This document shows, in pieces, positions 39,086-48,690 of a stretch of DNA of 64,000 nucleotides (the first letter of the stretch is position 1; each line of letters opens with the position of its first letter). The notes below the pieces were generated by a model. It had not been told where the DNA came from. It was given only the letters and a program-made list of their open reading frames with translations, and ran no database searches. Source of the stretch: Nitrincola alkalilacustris. Lineage in GTDB: Bacteria > Pseudomonadota > Gammaproteobacteria > Pseudomonadales > Balneatricaceae. The position numbers and the translations under genes are program-made. The stretch lies in the NCBI RefSeq assembly GCF_008973755.1, contig NZ_WBOM01000011.1, forward strand, positions 1 to 64,000, given 5' to 3'.

Positions 39086-40297
39086 ATGAAAATGATCAAG
39101 AAGACGTTAGTTGCAGCAATCGCATCAACCCTTATGGCTGGCGGAGCGCAGGCAACGATCAGTGATAATGAGATTCGGATCGGCTATCTGGCGGATATGT
39201 CCGGCATGTATCGTGATCTTGCAGGTCCCAATGGTCTGGAAGCCTTGCGTATGGCGGTTGAGGATTTTGGTGGAGAAGTGAATGGTGCGCGCATCACGGT
39301 AGTCAGCGCGGATGACCGTAACAGCCCTGATGTTGCTTCAAGTACTGTGCGTCAGTGGGTTGAAAGTGATGGCGTCGACATGGTCGCCGGCCTGGTTGCT
39401 TCATCCGTATCTATCGCCGCTACCCGTATTCTGGAGCAGAGCAACCGTCTGGGTATCGTATCCGGCTCAGCTGCATCCAGTATCACCAATGAGCATTGCA
39501 CCGCCAACCATATCCACTATGTTTATGACACTTACCCACTGGCTCACGGAACAGCCAAGGCGGTGGTTGATGAGGGTGGAGATGACTGGTTTATCCTGAC
39601 TGCCGACTATGCCTTTGGTCATGCTCTGGAAGGTGATGTCCGCAGTGTGGTTGAGGCAAATGGCGGCAAGGTTTCTCAGGCTGTGCGTCATCCTTTCCCG
39701 ACTTCTGATTTCTCCTCTTTCATCCTGCAGGCTCAGACCTCCGGTTCTAATGTTGTGGCACTGGCTAACGCTGGCTCCGACACCATCAACGCCATCACTA
39801 CAGCGGGTGAGTTCGGTCTGACTCAGTCTGGCCAGACACTGGCGGCACTGCTGTTGTTCCTCAACGATGTGCATGCACTGGGTGTCGAAACCGCTCAGGG
39901 TATTCAGCTGACAACCGGCTGGTACTGGGATATGGATGATGATGCGCGCGCTTGGGCAGATCGTTTCTATGAGCGCACTAATGTTCGTCCGTCCATGGTT
40001 CAGGCAGGTATCTACTCCAGCACCATGCACTACCTGAATGCGGTCAAGGAAGCGGGTACCGATGAAGCTCAGGCAGTACGTGCACAGATGATAGCCACGC
40101 CAATCAATGATATGTTCGCCAAAGGCGGTTATATCCGTGAAGATGGTCGCATGGTTCATGATATGTATCTGGCTGAAGTGAAAAAACCAGCGGAGTCAAC
40201 CGGTGAATGGGATCTGTACAAGATCATTCGTACCATTCCAGGTGATCAGGCTTACCGCCCTCTGTCTGAAAGCCAGTGCAAACTGGTTAACAACTGA
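39086..40297 (+). CDS. Branched-chain amino acid ABC transporter, periplasmic binding protein
   Basis: The 403-residue protein has a signal peptide (MKMIKKTLVAAIASTLMAGG, cleavage after about AQA) and a type I periplasmic binding fold: IRIGYLADMSGMYRDLAGPN near the start, ADDRNSPDVASSTVRQWV, SGSAASSITNEHC, FILTADYAFGHALEGDV and FSSFILQAQTSGSNVVALA. It belongs to the larger LivJ-like group used for leucine/isoleucine/valine and also for urea, amides or other ligands, so the exact ligand is open. GGAG lies upstream of the ATG. It sits between hairpins at 38992 and 40315. Confidence 0.88.
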   Translation: MKMIKKTLVAAIASTLMAGGAQATISDNEIRIGYLADMSGMYRDLAGPNGLEALRMAVEDFGGEVNGARITVVSADDRNSPDVASSTVRQWVESDGVDMVAGLVASSVSIAATRILEQSNRLGIVSGSAASSITNEHCTANHIHYVYDTYPLAHGTAKAVVDEGGDDWFILTADYAFGHALEGDVRSVVEANGGKVSQAVRHPFPTSDFSSFILQAQTSGSNVVALANAGSDTINAITTAGEFGLTQSGQTLAALLLFLNDVHALGVETAQGIQLTTGWYWDMDDDARAWADRFYERTNVRPSMVQAGIYSSTMHYLNAVKEAGTDEAQAVRAQMIATPINDMFAKGGYIREDGRMVHDMYLAEVKKPAESTGEWDLYKIIRTIPGDQAYRPLSESQCKLVNN

Positions 40298-40314
40298 TTC
40301 GGTAAACTGAAAAA

Positions 40315-40348
40315 AGCACTCCCTGCCCGAGAAAAAGTGGGGGGTGCT
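40315..40348 (+). other. Stem-loop between livJ-like gene and livH
   Basis: AGCACTCCC (40315-40323) pairs with GGGGGGTGCT (40339-40348), allowing one G-T pair and one offset, around a loop of about 15 bases. It lies 18 bases past the stop of the binding-protein gene, where such structures often protect that transcript. Confidence 0.5.
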
Positions 40349-40407
40349 GCTCAGAGGTCGGTGTCATACCGGCTGCCTGACAAAGCCACATATTGAGGTT
40401 GTATCAC

Positions 40408-41295
40408 ATGACCATGCTATTCGGAGTGCCTTTGGCTGTTCTCTATGGACAGTTATTGCTGGGCCTGATTAACGGGGCTTTCTATGCCTTACTGAGTCTG
40501 GGGCTGGCGGTTATTTTTGGCCTGCTCAAAATCATCAACTTTGCTCATGGTGCCCTGTATATGCTGGGTGCTTTGTGCGCTGTTGTGCTGCTTAACACCC
40601 TGGGTGTCAATTACTGGGTGGCATTGATTCTCTCTCCAGTGCTGGTCGGCATCTTCGGAATATTCCTGGAGCGCTTTCTGCTGCGCCGTATAGCCCATGA
40701 AGATCATATCTACAGCCTGTTGCTGACTTTTGGTATCGCGTTAGTGATACAAGGGGTCTTTACCAATATTTACGGGGTTTCAGGTATGCGTTACCCCATT
40801 CCTGAAGCACTGCGGGGAGGCGTGAATCTCGGATTCATGTTTCTGCCTTATTATCGTGCCTGGGTCATTGTTGCCGCATTGGTGGTTTGCTTTGGTACCT
40901 GGTTCATGATTGAGAAAACCAAGCTCGGCTCCTATCTGCGAGCGGGTACTGAAAATGCCAAGCTGATGCAGGCTTTTGGTATCAACGTCCCACTGCTGGT
41001 GACACTGACCTATGGCTTCGGTGTCATGCTTGCAGCGTTTGCCGGGGTACTGGCTGCACCCATCTACTCCGTATCACCGGTGATGGGAGCTAATCTTCTG
41101 ATTGTCGTGTTTGCCGTTGTTGTCATCGGTGGTATGGGTTCCATTATCGGTGCTGTTCTGACCGGTCTTGGAATGGGCATCATAGAGGGGCTGACCAAGG
41201 TGTTTTATCCGGAAGCTTCATCAACTGTCATCTTCCTGGTGATGGTGGTCGTTCTCCTGCTGCGTCCTGCAGGTCTGTTTGGTAAGGAGGCATAA
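40408..41295 (+). CDS. livH: Branched-chain amino acid ABC transporter, permease LivH-like
   Basis: This inner-membrane permease has 295 residues and about eight hydrophobic segments. It shows the LivH pattern: LINGAFYALLSLGLAVIFGL, KIINFAHGALYMLGA and the coupling region SYLRAGTENAKLMQAFGIN. The start is the ATG at 40408 (MTMLFGVPLAVL), with GAGG nine bases upstream; a TTG at 40393 is less likely. It is followed by livM after two bases. Confidence 0.92.
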   Translation: MTMLFGVPLAVLYGQLLLGLINGAFYALLSLGLAVIFGLLKIINFAHGALYMLGALCAVVLLNTLGVNYWVALILSPVLVGIFGIFLERFLLRRIAHEDHIYSLLLTFGIALVIQGVFTNIYGVSGMRYPIPEALRGGVNLGFMFLPYYRAWVIVAALVVCFGTWFMIEKTKLGSYLRAGTENAKLMQAFGINVPLLVTLTYGFGVMLAAFAGVLAAPIYSVSPVMGANLLIVVFAVVVIGGMGSIIGAVLTGLGMGIIEGLTKVFYPEASSTVIFLVMVVVLLLRPAGLFGKEA

Positions 41296-41297
41296 TC

Positions 41298-42293
41298 ATG
41301 TCACAGTCTCTCTCTTCCGTTGCTGTCCATAATGTCGGTCTGGAGCAGCAGCGCAGATCTGATCGTCGACGTCTGATTTTTCAGTTGGTTCTGCTGGCGC
41401 TGGCGCTGGCAGCACCTTTCGTGATCTACCCCGTTTTTCTGATGAAGGTCCTCTGCTTCGCGCTGTTTGCAGTGGCATTCAACCTGTTGCTGGGCTATGT
41501 GGGCCTGCTCTCCTTCGGGCATGCGGCCTTTCTATCAACCGGTGGTTATACCACCGGTTACCTGCTTACAACATACAGTGGTCTGACGCCTGAGCTGGGA
41601 ATACTGGCCGGTACTGCGACGGCAACAATGCTTGGACTGGTGTTTGGACTCATTGCGATTCGTAGGCAGGGGATCTACTTTGCCATGATCACGCTTGCAC
41701 TGGCACAGTTGGTGTTTTTCTTCTACGTTCAGTCCGACTTCACCCGGGGAGAAGATGGTCTGCATGGTATACCGCGAGGGAATCTGTTTGGCGTGATCAG
41801 CCTGCAGGATAATCTGTCGATGTACTACTTCGTACTCGCCATCTTTGTGTTGGGGTTTGCACTGGTCCAGCGAACCATCAACTCTCCCTTCGGTTATGTT
41901 CTGAAGGCGATCAAGGAAAATGAAGCCAGGACCACGTCGCTGGGTTATAACACGGATCATTACAAGCTGGTGGCTTTCGTGATTTCGGCTGCACTGGCTG
42001 GGCTTGCGGGCTCGGTCAAGACTATCGTATTCCAGCTGGCTTCGCTGACTGATGCCCACTGGCATATGTCCGGTGAAGTGGTCCTGATGACATTGCTCGG
42101 AGGTGTCGGCACCTTACTGGGCCCTGTTATTGGTGCCGCTTTTGTGGTCAGTCTGGAGCATCAACTGGCTCAGGGCCCTCTGGGCGACTGGGTCAACGTG
42201 ATACTGGGCGGGATCTTTGTGATCTGTGTGCTGGCATTCCGTGCCGGTATTGTGGGTGAGGTGCAGAAGTTCATGAAGAAGAACTTCAACTGA
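41298..42293 (+). CDS. livM: Branched-chain amino acid ABC transporter, permease LivM-like
   Basis: The second permease, 331 residues, has a charged N-terminal tail and about eight to nine hydrophobic segments. LLLGYVGLLSFGHAAFLSTG, RRQGIYFAMITLALAQLVFF and the coupling-helix segment YVLKAIKENEARTTSLGYN are typical of LivM. It is the last transporter gene; 114 bases separate it from the thiolase. Confidence 0.92.
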   Translation: MSQSLSSVAVHNVGLEQQRRSDRRRLIFQLVLLALALAAPFVIYPVFLMKVLCFALFAVAFNLLLGYVGLLSFGHAAFLSTGGYTTGYLLTTYSGLTPELGILAGTATATMLGLVFGLIAIRRQGIYFAMITLALAQLVFFFYVQSDFTRGEDGLHGIPRGNLFGVISLQDNLSMYYFVLAIFVLGFALVQRTINSPFGYVLKAIKENEARTTSLGYNTDHYKLVAFVISAALAGLAGSVKTIVFQLASLTDAHWHMSGEVVLMTLLGGVGTLLGPVIGAAFVVSLEHQLAQGPLGDWVNVILGGIFVICVLAFRAGIVGEVQKFMKKNFN

Positions 42294-42325
42294 TCTGCTG
42301 TTGAAAGTAATGTTATTGACCCTTT

Positions 42326-42347
42326 GGTTTAAAGCTGGGTTTAAAGC
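42326..42347. repeat. Short tandem repeat before the thiolase gene
   Basis: GGTTTAAAGC (42326-42335) recurs as GGGTTTAAAGC (42337-42347), with a weaker third copy GGTTTTAAA at 42362. It lies in the livM-thiolase gap. Significance is unknown. Confidence 0.4.
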
Positions 42348-42407
42348 AGGGGTTGAGCCCAGGTTTTAAATCCAGAGTGTGAGCCGAGCAATTCGAGGTA
42401 AGTAAAA

Positions 42408-43586
42408 GTGTCTGATGCCATTGTAATCGTAGGTGCTGCCCGCACCCCCATGGGTGGTTTGCAGGGATCGCTCAGCTCCGTGCGAGCGCCAGCGCTGGGT
42501 GCAGCAGCCATCAAGGCTGCCGTTGAGCGCGCAGGGCTTGGTGCTGATCAGGTGGATGAGGTTGTCATGGGTTGCGTGCTGCCAGCAGGCCTTGGGCAGG
42601 CGCCAGCACGACAGGCATCGCTGGGTGCCGGTATTCCGGTAGCAGCAGGCTGTACCACTGTGAACAAGATGTGTGGTTCCGGTATGAAGGCGGTGATGCT
42701 GGCACATGATCAATTGCTGGCTGGCAGCGCTGATGTCATGGTTGCGGGTGGCATGGAAAACATGAGCCAATCGCCGTATCTGCTGCCCAAGGCGCGTGAA
42801 GGGATGCGCATGGGGCATGGTCAGGTGTTGGATCACATGTTCCTGGATGGTCTGGAGGATGCCTACAAGGGTGGTCTCATGGGCAGCTATGCGCAGAAAA
42901 CCGCAGACCAGTATCAGGTGACACGTGAGTCGATGGATGATTTTGCCATCTCATCACTGACCCGTGCACTGCGGGCCATAGAACAGGGTGACTTTGCAGA
43001 TGAGATCACACCTGTGACGGTGAGCGGGCGTGGGGGGGATCTCCTGGTAGAAATTGATGAGCAGCCGGGCAAGGCGAAGGTGGATAAAATCCGCACGTTG
43101 AAACCCGCGTTTGCCAAAGATGGAACAGTAACTGCAGCCAATGCCAGCTCCATTTCCGATGGTGCTTCGGCACTGGTATTGATGCGTGACAGCGAGGCGC
43201 AGCGTCGTGGATTGAAACCGCTGGCGCGTATCGTTGCTCACTCAACCCACGCACAACTGCCGGATGAGTTCACGCTGGCGCCGATCGGTGCTGTCAGCAA
43301 GGTGCTGGACAGGGCAGGTTGGAGTAAAGATGACGTCGATCTGTATGAGATCAACGAAGCCTTTGCTGTGGTTACCATGCTGGCCCAGCAGCAGTTGGGA
43401 CTGGATCCTGAGAAGGTCAATGTCAATGGTGGGGCTTGCGCACTCGGGCATCCGATCGGCTCCAGTGGTTCACGGATTCTGGTCACACTGCTCTATGCGT
43501 TGCAGCGTCGTGGCCTGAAACGTGGCGTAGCCTCGCTTTGTATCGGCGGTGGTGAAGCGACTGCTGTTGCGATCGAGCTGATCTGA
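42408..43586 (+). CDS. Acetyl-CoA acetyltransferase (thiolase)
   Basis: The 392-residue thiolase has the nucleophile Cys89 in TVNKMCGSGMKAVML, the histidine motif NEAFAVVTMLAQQ, and the C-terminal GGACALGHPIGSSGSRILVT and CIGGGEATA. It probably splits acetoacetyl-CoA, which would complete the use of acetoacetate from leucine; biosynthetic use is also possible. The start is a GTG with GAGG nine bases upstream. It follows the transporter genes on the same strand. Confidence 0.93.
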   Translation: MSDAIVIVGAARTPMGGLQGSLSSVRAPALGAAAIKAAVERAGLGADQVDEVVMGCVLPAGLGQAPARQASLGAGIPVAAGCTTVNKMCGSGMKAVMLAHDQLLAGSADVMVAGGMENMSQSPYLLPKAREGMRMGHGQVLDHMFLDGLEDAYKGGLMGSYAQKTADQYQVTRESMDDFAISSLTRALRAIEQGDFADEITPVTVSGRGGDLLVEIDEQPGKAKVDKIRTLKPAFAKDGTVTAANASSISDGASALVLMRDSEAQRRGLKPLARIVAHSTHAQLPDEFTLAPIGAVSKVLDRAGWSKDDVDLYEINEAFAVVTMLAQQQLGLDPEKVNVNGGACALGHPIGSSGSRILVTLLYALQRRGLKRGVASLCIGGGEATAVAIELI

Positions 43587-43738
43587 TCGCCATCACTTCC
43601 TGTCGGATCTTGCAGGGTCACAGTGCGGTGAGAACGAAAACTTGCCGAACTGTGATCCGATTTCTGGTTAAATAGCGTTTAGCTATCTTCAGGAGCCTGG
43701 CAGCAGGCTGCAATTTCACGCGAAACAGGAAGGATTTC

Positions 43739-44827
43739 ATGGGCTTCAAGGGTGTAGAAAATTTCTCTCATCGTCAGGCTGACAAGCTGGGTGTATTGAT
43801 CACCAATCTTGGAACACCGGATGAACCAACCCCGTCAGCCCTGCGCCGGTATCTCAAGGAGTTTCTATCAGACCCTCGTGTTGTCGAAGTGCCACGGCCA
43901 CTGTGGTGGCTGATACTGAATGGTGTGATTCTGAATATCCGCCCACGCAGATCAGCCGCTGCTTATCGCAAGGTCTGGACCGAGCGCGGTTCGCCGCTGC
44001 TGCTGCATACCCAGGATCAGTGCGCTGCGCTGCGAGAGCAGTTGCAGCAGATCCATGGTGATCGTGTGGTGGTCGAATTTGCCATGCGCTACGGAAATCC
44101 TTCAATCAGTTCGGTGTTGGATAAAATGCAACAGCAGGGGGTGACTCGCTTGCTGGTATTGCCCCTCTATCCTCAGTACTCCGGCTCCACCAGTGGGTCG
44201 ACCTTTGATGCTGTTGCCGCGGATTTCATGCAGCGTCGCTGGCTTCCGGATCTGACATTCATCAGTCACTACCATGATTTCCCCCCCTATATCGAGGCGA
44301 TGGCGAAGCATATCGAAGCTTACTGGGCTGACAAGGGCAGGGCAGATCTGCTGCTGCTCTCCTATCATGGTATCCCGAAGCGCTATCTCCTTAATGGTGA
44401 CCCCTACCATTGTGAATGTTTCAAGACGTCACGATTGCTGGCCGAACGGCTCGGACTGGATGCCAGTCAATATCGCACCACATTTCAGTCTCGTTTCGGT
44501 CGTGAAGAGTGGCTCAAGCCCTATACCGATATGACCCTGAAGGCACTTCCGGGCGAAGGTATCACGTCAGTACAGGTGTTCTGCCCCGGTTTCTCAGCGG
44601 ATTGCCTGGAAACACTGGAGGAGATAGAGGAAGAGAATCGCGAGTATTTTGAGCATGCTGGTGGTCAACGTTATGAATATATTCCTGCGTTGAATGCCGA
44701 GCCTGTTCATATTGATGCCTTGGCAGAGCTGATCAGACCTCATCTGGAGCACTGGCTCTCATCACCAGCCAGAGATACTGAGCAGGCAGCCGTGCTGGCC
44801 AATGCGGCCGGTGCCCCTGTCAACTGA
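43739..44827 (+). CDS. hemH: Ferrochelatase
   Basis: HemH inserts ferrous iron into protoporphyrin IX, the last step of haem synthesis. Its 362 residues show VLITNLGTPDEPT near the start, VWTERGSPLLLHTQ, MRYGNPSISSVLDKM, LLPLYPQYSGSTSGSTFDA, the metal-site His in LLLSYHGIPKRYL and CPGFSADCLETLEEIEEENR. AGGAAGG lies seven bases before the ATG. It ends immediately beside the convergent AraC-type gene, with no gap. Confidence 0.96.
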   Translation: MGFKGVENFSHRQADKLGVLITNLGTPDEPTPSALRRYLKEFLSDPRVVEVPRPLWWLILNGVILNIRPRRSAAAYRKVWTERGSPLLLHTQDQCAALREQLQQIHGDRVVVEFAMRYGNPSISSVLDKMQQQGVTRLLVLPLYPQYSGSTSGSTFDAVAADFMQRRWLPDLTFISHYHDFPPYIEAMAKHIEAYWADKGRADLLLLSYHGIPKRYLLNGDPYHCECFKTSRLLAERLGLDASQYRTTFQSRFGREEWLKPYTDMTLKALPGEGITSVQVFCPGFSADCLETLEEIEEENREYFEHAGGQRYEYIPALNAEPVHIDALAELIRPHLEHWLSSPARDTEQAAVLANAAGAPVN

Positions 44828-45727
44828 TCAGCTCTTGTAGGAGGAGGCTCCCAGCCTGATACGGCGATAATGGCTGGGTGATATCCCCATGATTTTCTTG
44901 AAAATACGCGAGAAATAGTACGCATCTTCATAGCCGATCGCCCAGCCTACTTCAGCGATGCTCTTGCTGGTGACATCCAGCAGGTGGCAGGCGCGTTCTA
45001 TCTTGAGTTGGATAAAGTGGTTGATCGGGGTGGTTCCGGTGAGTTCACCATACTTCTTGATGAAGTGGAACTTGGACATCGAAATAGCATTGGCCAGCGT
45101 GTCGACGTCCAGTTGCTCATGCAGCCGTGCCTGCATCAGACTGTGAATCTTCTCCAGATCGAAAGTGTCGTTGGCTTGCCGCTTGCCCAGCGGTTTGAGC
45201 AGCACAATATGTGTCATTATCTGGCGCAGCAGATTGGCACTATGCAGAAACGCATTGAGATGGTGGCTGGCCTGGCGGGTATCCAGCAGCGCCTCAAAGT
45301 CTGCCACCAGTCTTGAATGCAGACCCAGCGGAACAACCGGGTTCTGAACGTCGGGATTGATCTGGTCGATGAAATCCTGGCTCAGCTCACCATCAAAATG
45401 GATCCAGTAGATGGTCCAGGGGCGATAGGGGTCTGCATGGTAGGTGTGCTCGGTACCTTTTGCCAGCAGCATCAGTTCACCCGGCTGGATTATTCTCTTT
45501 TTACCGCAGGCCTCCAGCCTCCCTTGACCCTCCAGGCAGTAGATCAGCAGGTTGTCATCATGCTGCTGGCGCGACATCTGATGCCCTTTGGCATATTGAT
45601 AGTAACCGATACCCAATGGGTAGAGCTGTCTGCTCAAGGGGTGATTTGCAAGCTGGGATACCATTCTCCGTGGCAGTACAAAGCGAATGCTGTCCTGTGG
45701 CAAGGGCCAGTCGGAAGGATGGCTCAT
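44828..45727 (-). CDS. AraC-family regulator, MmsR-like
   Basis: This 299-residue regulator has an N-terminal AraC sensing domain (GQGRLEACGKKRIIQPGELM) and a C-terminal double helix-turn-helix (LANAISMSKFHFIKKYGELT, then IAEVGWAIGYEDAYYFSRIF and GISPSHYRR). It is divergent from mmsA, as MmsR is from mmsAB in Pseudomonas, so activation of valine/3-hydroxyisobutyrate genes is likely. Its 3' end abuts hemH. The symbol mmsR is plausible but not certain. Confidence 0.85.
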   Translation of the reverse strand: MSHPSDWPLPQDSIRFVLPRRMVSQLANHPLSRQLYPLGIGYYQYAKGHQMSRQQHDDNLLIYCLEGQGRLEACGKKRIIQPGELMLLAKGTEHTYHADPYRPWTIYWIHFDGELSQDFIDQINPDVQNPVVPLGLHSRLVADFEALLDTRQASHHLNAFLHSANLLRQIMTHIVLLKPLGKRQANDTFDLEKIHSLMQARLHEQLDVDTLANAISMSKFHFIKKYGELTGTTPINHFIQLKIERACHLLDVTSKSIAEVGWAIGYEDAYYFSRIFKKIMGISPSHYRRIRLGASSYKS

Positions 45728-45752
45728 ATTGTGTCACCTCTTATACCTTGGT

Positions 45753-45770
45753 ATGAGTAATTTCCCTTAT
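45753..45770 (+). promoter_or_regulatory. Shared operator-like element, site 4 (mmsR / mmsA)
   Basis: ATGAGTAATTTCCCTTAT matches site 5 (56482) at 14 of 18 positions. It lies 26 bases upstream of the AraC-type gene and 194 bases before mmsA, so it is placed to affect the regulator gene most directly. Confidence 0.5.
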
Positions 45771-45870
45771 TGATGCGCAATATAGTCCATCATATCAGCA
45801 ATATTATCAATCCTTGCGTTCCCGCCCATGTGATAAAAATAGAGGCATGACAACGATTTCAGCACCTTGC

Positions 45871-45886
45871 TTGACGTATACGTAAG
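45871..45886. promoter_or_regulatory. LiuR-type box 3 (mmsA promoter)
   Basis: TTGACGTATACGTAAG is centred on the perfect palindrome ACGTATACGT and closely matches box 1 (TTGACGTTAACGTAAAG). It lies 78 bases before the mmsA start, which suggests LiuR also controls the valine operon. Confidence 0.65.
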
Positions 45887-45963
45887 AACCCTTTGCCCAG
45901 GGGCGTATCTAACACAGTAAAGTGCAATGAATAACAATAAATCATTAATTGAAGGTATCGACC

Positions 45964-47457
45964 ATGACACATCAAGTTCCTCTCCTGATCAACGGTAAAA
46001 TGGTGCAGAGTCAGACCAGTCAGTGGATTCCCGTGACTAATCCGGCCACACAGGAGGTGATCGCTCAGGTGCCCTGTGCTACAGCTGAAGAGGTGGATCA
46101 GGCGGTAGCTTCGGCCAAGGCGGCATTCGAGACCTGGAAAGAGGTGCCCGTATCTGAGCGTGCCCGCGTGATGCTGCGCTATCAGGCGCTGCTGAAGGAG
46201 CATCATGATGAGATCGCCACGATTCTGAGCGGCGAAACCGGTAAAACCTTCGAAGACGCCAAGGGTGATGTCTGGCGTGGTATTGAAGTGGTAGAGCATG
46301 CCTGCAATATCGCCTCTCTGTCGATGGGTGAAACAGTTGAAAACGTCGCGCGTAAGGTGGATTGCTACAGCTACACCCAGCCACTGGGCGTCTGTGTCGG
46401 TATCACACCTTTCAACTTCCCTGCGATGATCCCGCTGTGGATGTTCCCGATGGCAATCGCCTGCGGAAATACTTTTGTTTTGAAACCCTCCGAGCAGGAC
46501 CCGCTGACGCCAATGCGTCTGGCTGAGCTGTTCCAGGAAGCTGGCGCTCCGGATGGACTGTTGCAGGTAGTGCATGGCACCAAAGAGGTGGTGGATCAAT
46601 TGCTGGTTCATCCGGATACACCGGCGATCTCCTTTGTCGGCTCAGTGGCTGTTGGTGAGCATATCTACAAGACCGGTACCGATCATATGAAGCGTGTACA
46701 GGCGTTTGCCGGCGCCAAGAACCATATGGTGGTGATGCCGGATGCGCAGAAACAGCAGGTGATCAACAACCTCGTTGGTTCTTCGGTCGGTGCTGGTGGT
46801 CAGCGCTGCATGGCGATCTCGGTAGCGGTGTTTGTCGGTCAGGCGCGTGAGTGGATCCCTGATCTGAAAGAGGCACTGGCGCAGGTTCAGCCAGGTGCCT
46901 GGGACGATCCGAAGGCAGGCTATGGCCCTCTGATCAATCCTCAGTCCAGAGAGCGTGTGCTGCGCTTTATTCAGGAGGGTAAGGATGCCGGTGCCGAGTG
47001 TCTGCTCGATGGCAGCGAGTGCGTTGTACCGGGATTCCCTGACGGTAACTGGGTGGGGCCAACACTGTTCCGCAATGTCACCACCGATATGTCGATCTAC
47101 CGTGAGGAGATCTTTGGCCCGGTACTTATCGTGCTGGAGGTGGATACGCTGGAAGAGGCGATCAAGCTGATCAACGAGAACCCCTATGGCAACGGTACCT
47201 CGATCTTCACTGCATCGGGTGCTGCTGCACGTAAATATCAGCATGAGATACAGGTCGGTCAGGTTGGGATCAACGTGCCAGTACCGGTACCACTGCCATT
47301 CTTCTCTTTCACTGGCTGGCGTAAGTCTTTCTACGGCGATCAGCACGCCTATGGCAAGCAGGCGGTACGTTTCTATACCGAAACCAAAACCGTTACGGCG
47401 CGCTGGTTCGAGGACGATATCGCCTCCGGTCCCAATATGACGATTCAGCTCAGATAA
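45964..47457 (+). CDS. mmsA: Methylmalonate-semialdehyde dehydrogenase (CoA-acylating)
   Basis: MmsA oxidises methylmalonate semialdehyde with CoA and NAD to propionyl-CoA and CO2, the last step of valine breakdown. It shows [51 protein letters not shown] and the catalytic Cys282 in [11 protein letters not shown], where the RCMAIS form is typical of MmsA. The ATG at 45964 has GAAGG eight bases upstream and gives 497 residues. It opens the valine operon. Confidence 0.95.
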   Translation: MTHQVPLLINGKMVQSQTSQWIPVTNPATQEVIAQVPCATAEEVDQAVASAKAAFETWKEVPVSERARVMLRYQALLKEHHDEIATILSGETGKTFEDAKGDVWRGIEVVEHACNIASLSMGETVENVARKVDCYSYTQPLGVCVGITPFNFPAMIPLWMFPMAIACGNTFVLKPSEQDPLTPMRLAELFQEAGAPDGLLQVVHGTKEVVDQLLVHPDTPAISFVGSVAVGEHIYKTGTDHMKRVQAFAGAKNHMVVMPDAQKQQVINNLVGSSVGAGGQRCMAISVAVFVGQAREWIPDLKEALAQVQPGAWDDPKAGYGPLINPQSRERVLRFIQEGKDAGAECLLDGSECVVPGFPDGNWVGPTLFRNVTTDMSIYREEIFGPVLIVLEVDTLEEAIKLINENPYGNGTSIFTASGAAARKYQHEIQVGQVGINVPVPVPLPFFSFTGWRKSFYGDQHAYGKQAVRFYTETKTVTARWFEDDIASGPNMTIQLR

Positions 47458-47487
47458 TCAGCGCTGAGTCAGTGTAGTCATCAGTTT

Positions 47488-47506
47488 CAGGGCGCTTGGC
47501 GCCCTG
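47488..47506 (+). other. Stem-loop between mmsA and the acyl-CoA dehydrogenase gene
   Basis: CAGGGCGC (47488-47495) pairs perfectly with GCGCCCTG (47499-47506) around TTG and is followed by TTTC. It may be a partial terminator or processing site that makes mmsA expression higher than the genes below. Confidence 0.5.
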
Positions 47507-47521
47507 TTTCAGGGGGATAGG

Positions 47522-48676
47522 ATGGATTTTGAATTAAACGAAGATCAGGTTGCGTTTGTCGATATGGCATCGGCCTTTGCGCGCAACGAACTGGAGCCTC
47601 ATGCTGCCCAGTGGGATCATGAACACATCTTTCCGGTCGATGTGCTGCGCAAGGCCGGTGAACTCGGTTTCTGTTCCATCTATGCACCCGAAAGCGTCGG
47701 CGGGTTGGGTTTGAGCCGTCTGGATGCGAGCATCATTTTTGAACGTCTGTCGATGGGGTGCACCTCGACTACGGCGTACCTGACTATTCACAACATGGTG
47801 ACCTGGATGGTGACCAGCTTTGGCTCACCTGCTGTGATAGAGCAGTGGGGCGAAGGGCTTGCCACGGGTGCCTTGCTCGGCTCCTATTGCTTGACCGAGC
47901 CCAACTCAGGTTCGGATGCCGCCTCGCTGAAAACAACCGCCCGCCGTGAAGGCGATCACTATGTGATCAATGGCAGCAAGATGTTCATCTCCGGTGCCGG
48001 CAGCACCGATCTGCTGGTGGTGATGGCCAGAACCGGTGGTCCGGGCGCTCGCGGCGTATCGGCTTTTGCCGTGGATGCCAGAGCGGAAGGGATCAGCTAT
48101 GGGCGTGAAGAGGACAAGATGGGCTGGAATAGCCAGCCGACACGGATGATCACCTTTGAGGATGTCCGAGTACCGGCTGAAGCCCTGCTCAGTGAGGAAG
48201 GTGAAGGTTTCGTGCTGGCAATGAAGGGATTGGATGGCGGGCGTATCAATATCGCTGCCTGCTCGGTCGGCACGGCGCAGCAGGCGCTGAACAAGGCGCG
48301 TGAATATATGCTGGAGCGCAAGCAGTTCGGTCAGCGTCTGGCGGATTTTCAGGCGCTGCAGTTCCGTCTGGCCGATATGGCGACCGAACTGGTGGCCGCA
48401 CGACAGATGGTCAGGCTGGCAGCCAGCAAACTGGATCGACAGGATCCGGACGCCAGCACATACTGCGCCATGGCCAAACGCTTTGCCACCGATGCCGGTT
48501 ATCAGATCTGTGACGAGGCGTTGCAACTCTACGGTGGCAATGGCTATATCAAGGAGTATCCGATGGAGCGCTATCTGCGTGACAGTCGTGTTCATCGCAT
48601 ACTGGAAGGCACCAACGAGATCATGCGTGTGATCATTGCACGCCGTCTGCTGGCAGACGCCGACAACGAACTGTGA
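47522..48676 (+). CDS. Acyl-CoA dehydrogenase, probably isobutyryl-CoA dehydrogenase
   Basis: The 384-residue flavoenzyme is placed to oxidise isobutyryl-CoA to methacrylyl-CoA in valine breakdown. It shows CLTEPNSGSDAASLKTTARR, MGWNSQPTRMITFEDVRVP, YGGNGYIKEYPMERYLRD and the catalytic Glu in RILEGTNEIMRVIIARRLL, the usual C-terminal position that separates it from the isovaleryl-type enzyme at 35536. AGGGGGATAGG precedes the ATG. Substrate is inferred from the mms context. Confidence 0.9.
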   Translation: MDFELNEDQVAFVDMASAFARNELEPHAAQWDHEHIFPVDVLRKAGELGFCSIYAPESVGGLGLSRLDASIIFERLSMGCTSTTAYLTIHNMVTWMVTSFGSPAVIEQWGEGLATGALLGSYCLTEPNSGSDAASLKTTARREGDHYVINGSKMFISGAGSTDLLVVMARTGGPGARGVSAFAVDARAEGISYGREEDKMGWNSQPTRMITFEDVRVPAEALLSEEGEGFVLAMKGLDGGRINIAACSVGTAQQALNKAREYMLERKQFGQRLADFQALQFRLADMATELVAARQMVRLAASKLDRQDPDASTYCAMAKRFATDAGYQICDEALQLYGGNGYIKEYPMERYLRDSRVHRILEGTNEIMRVIIARRLLADADNEL

Positions 48677-48690
48677 GGGAGATAAGCGAT

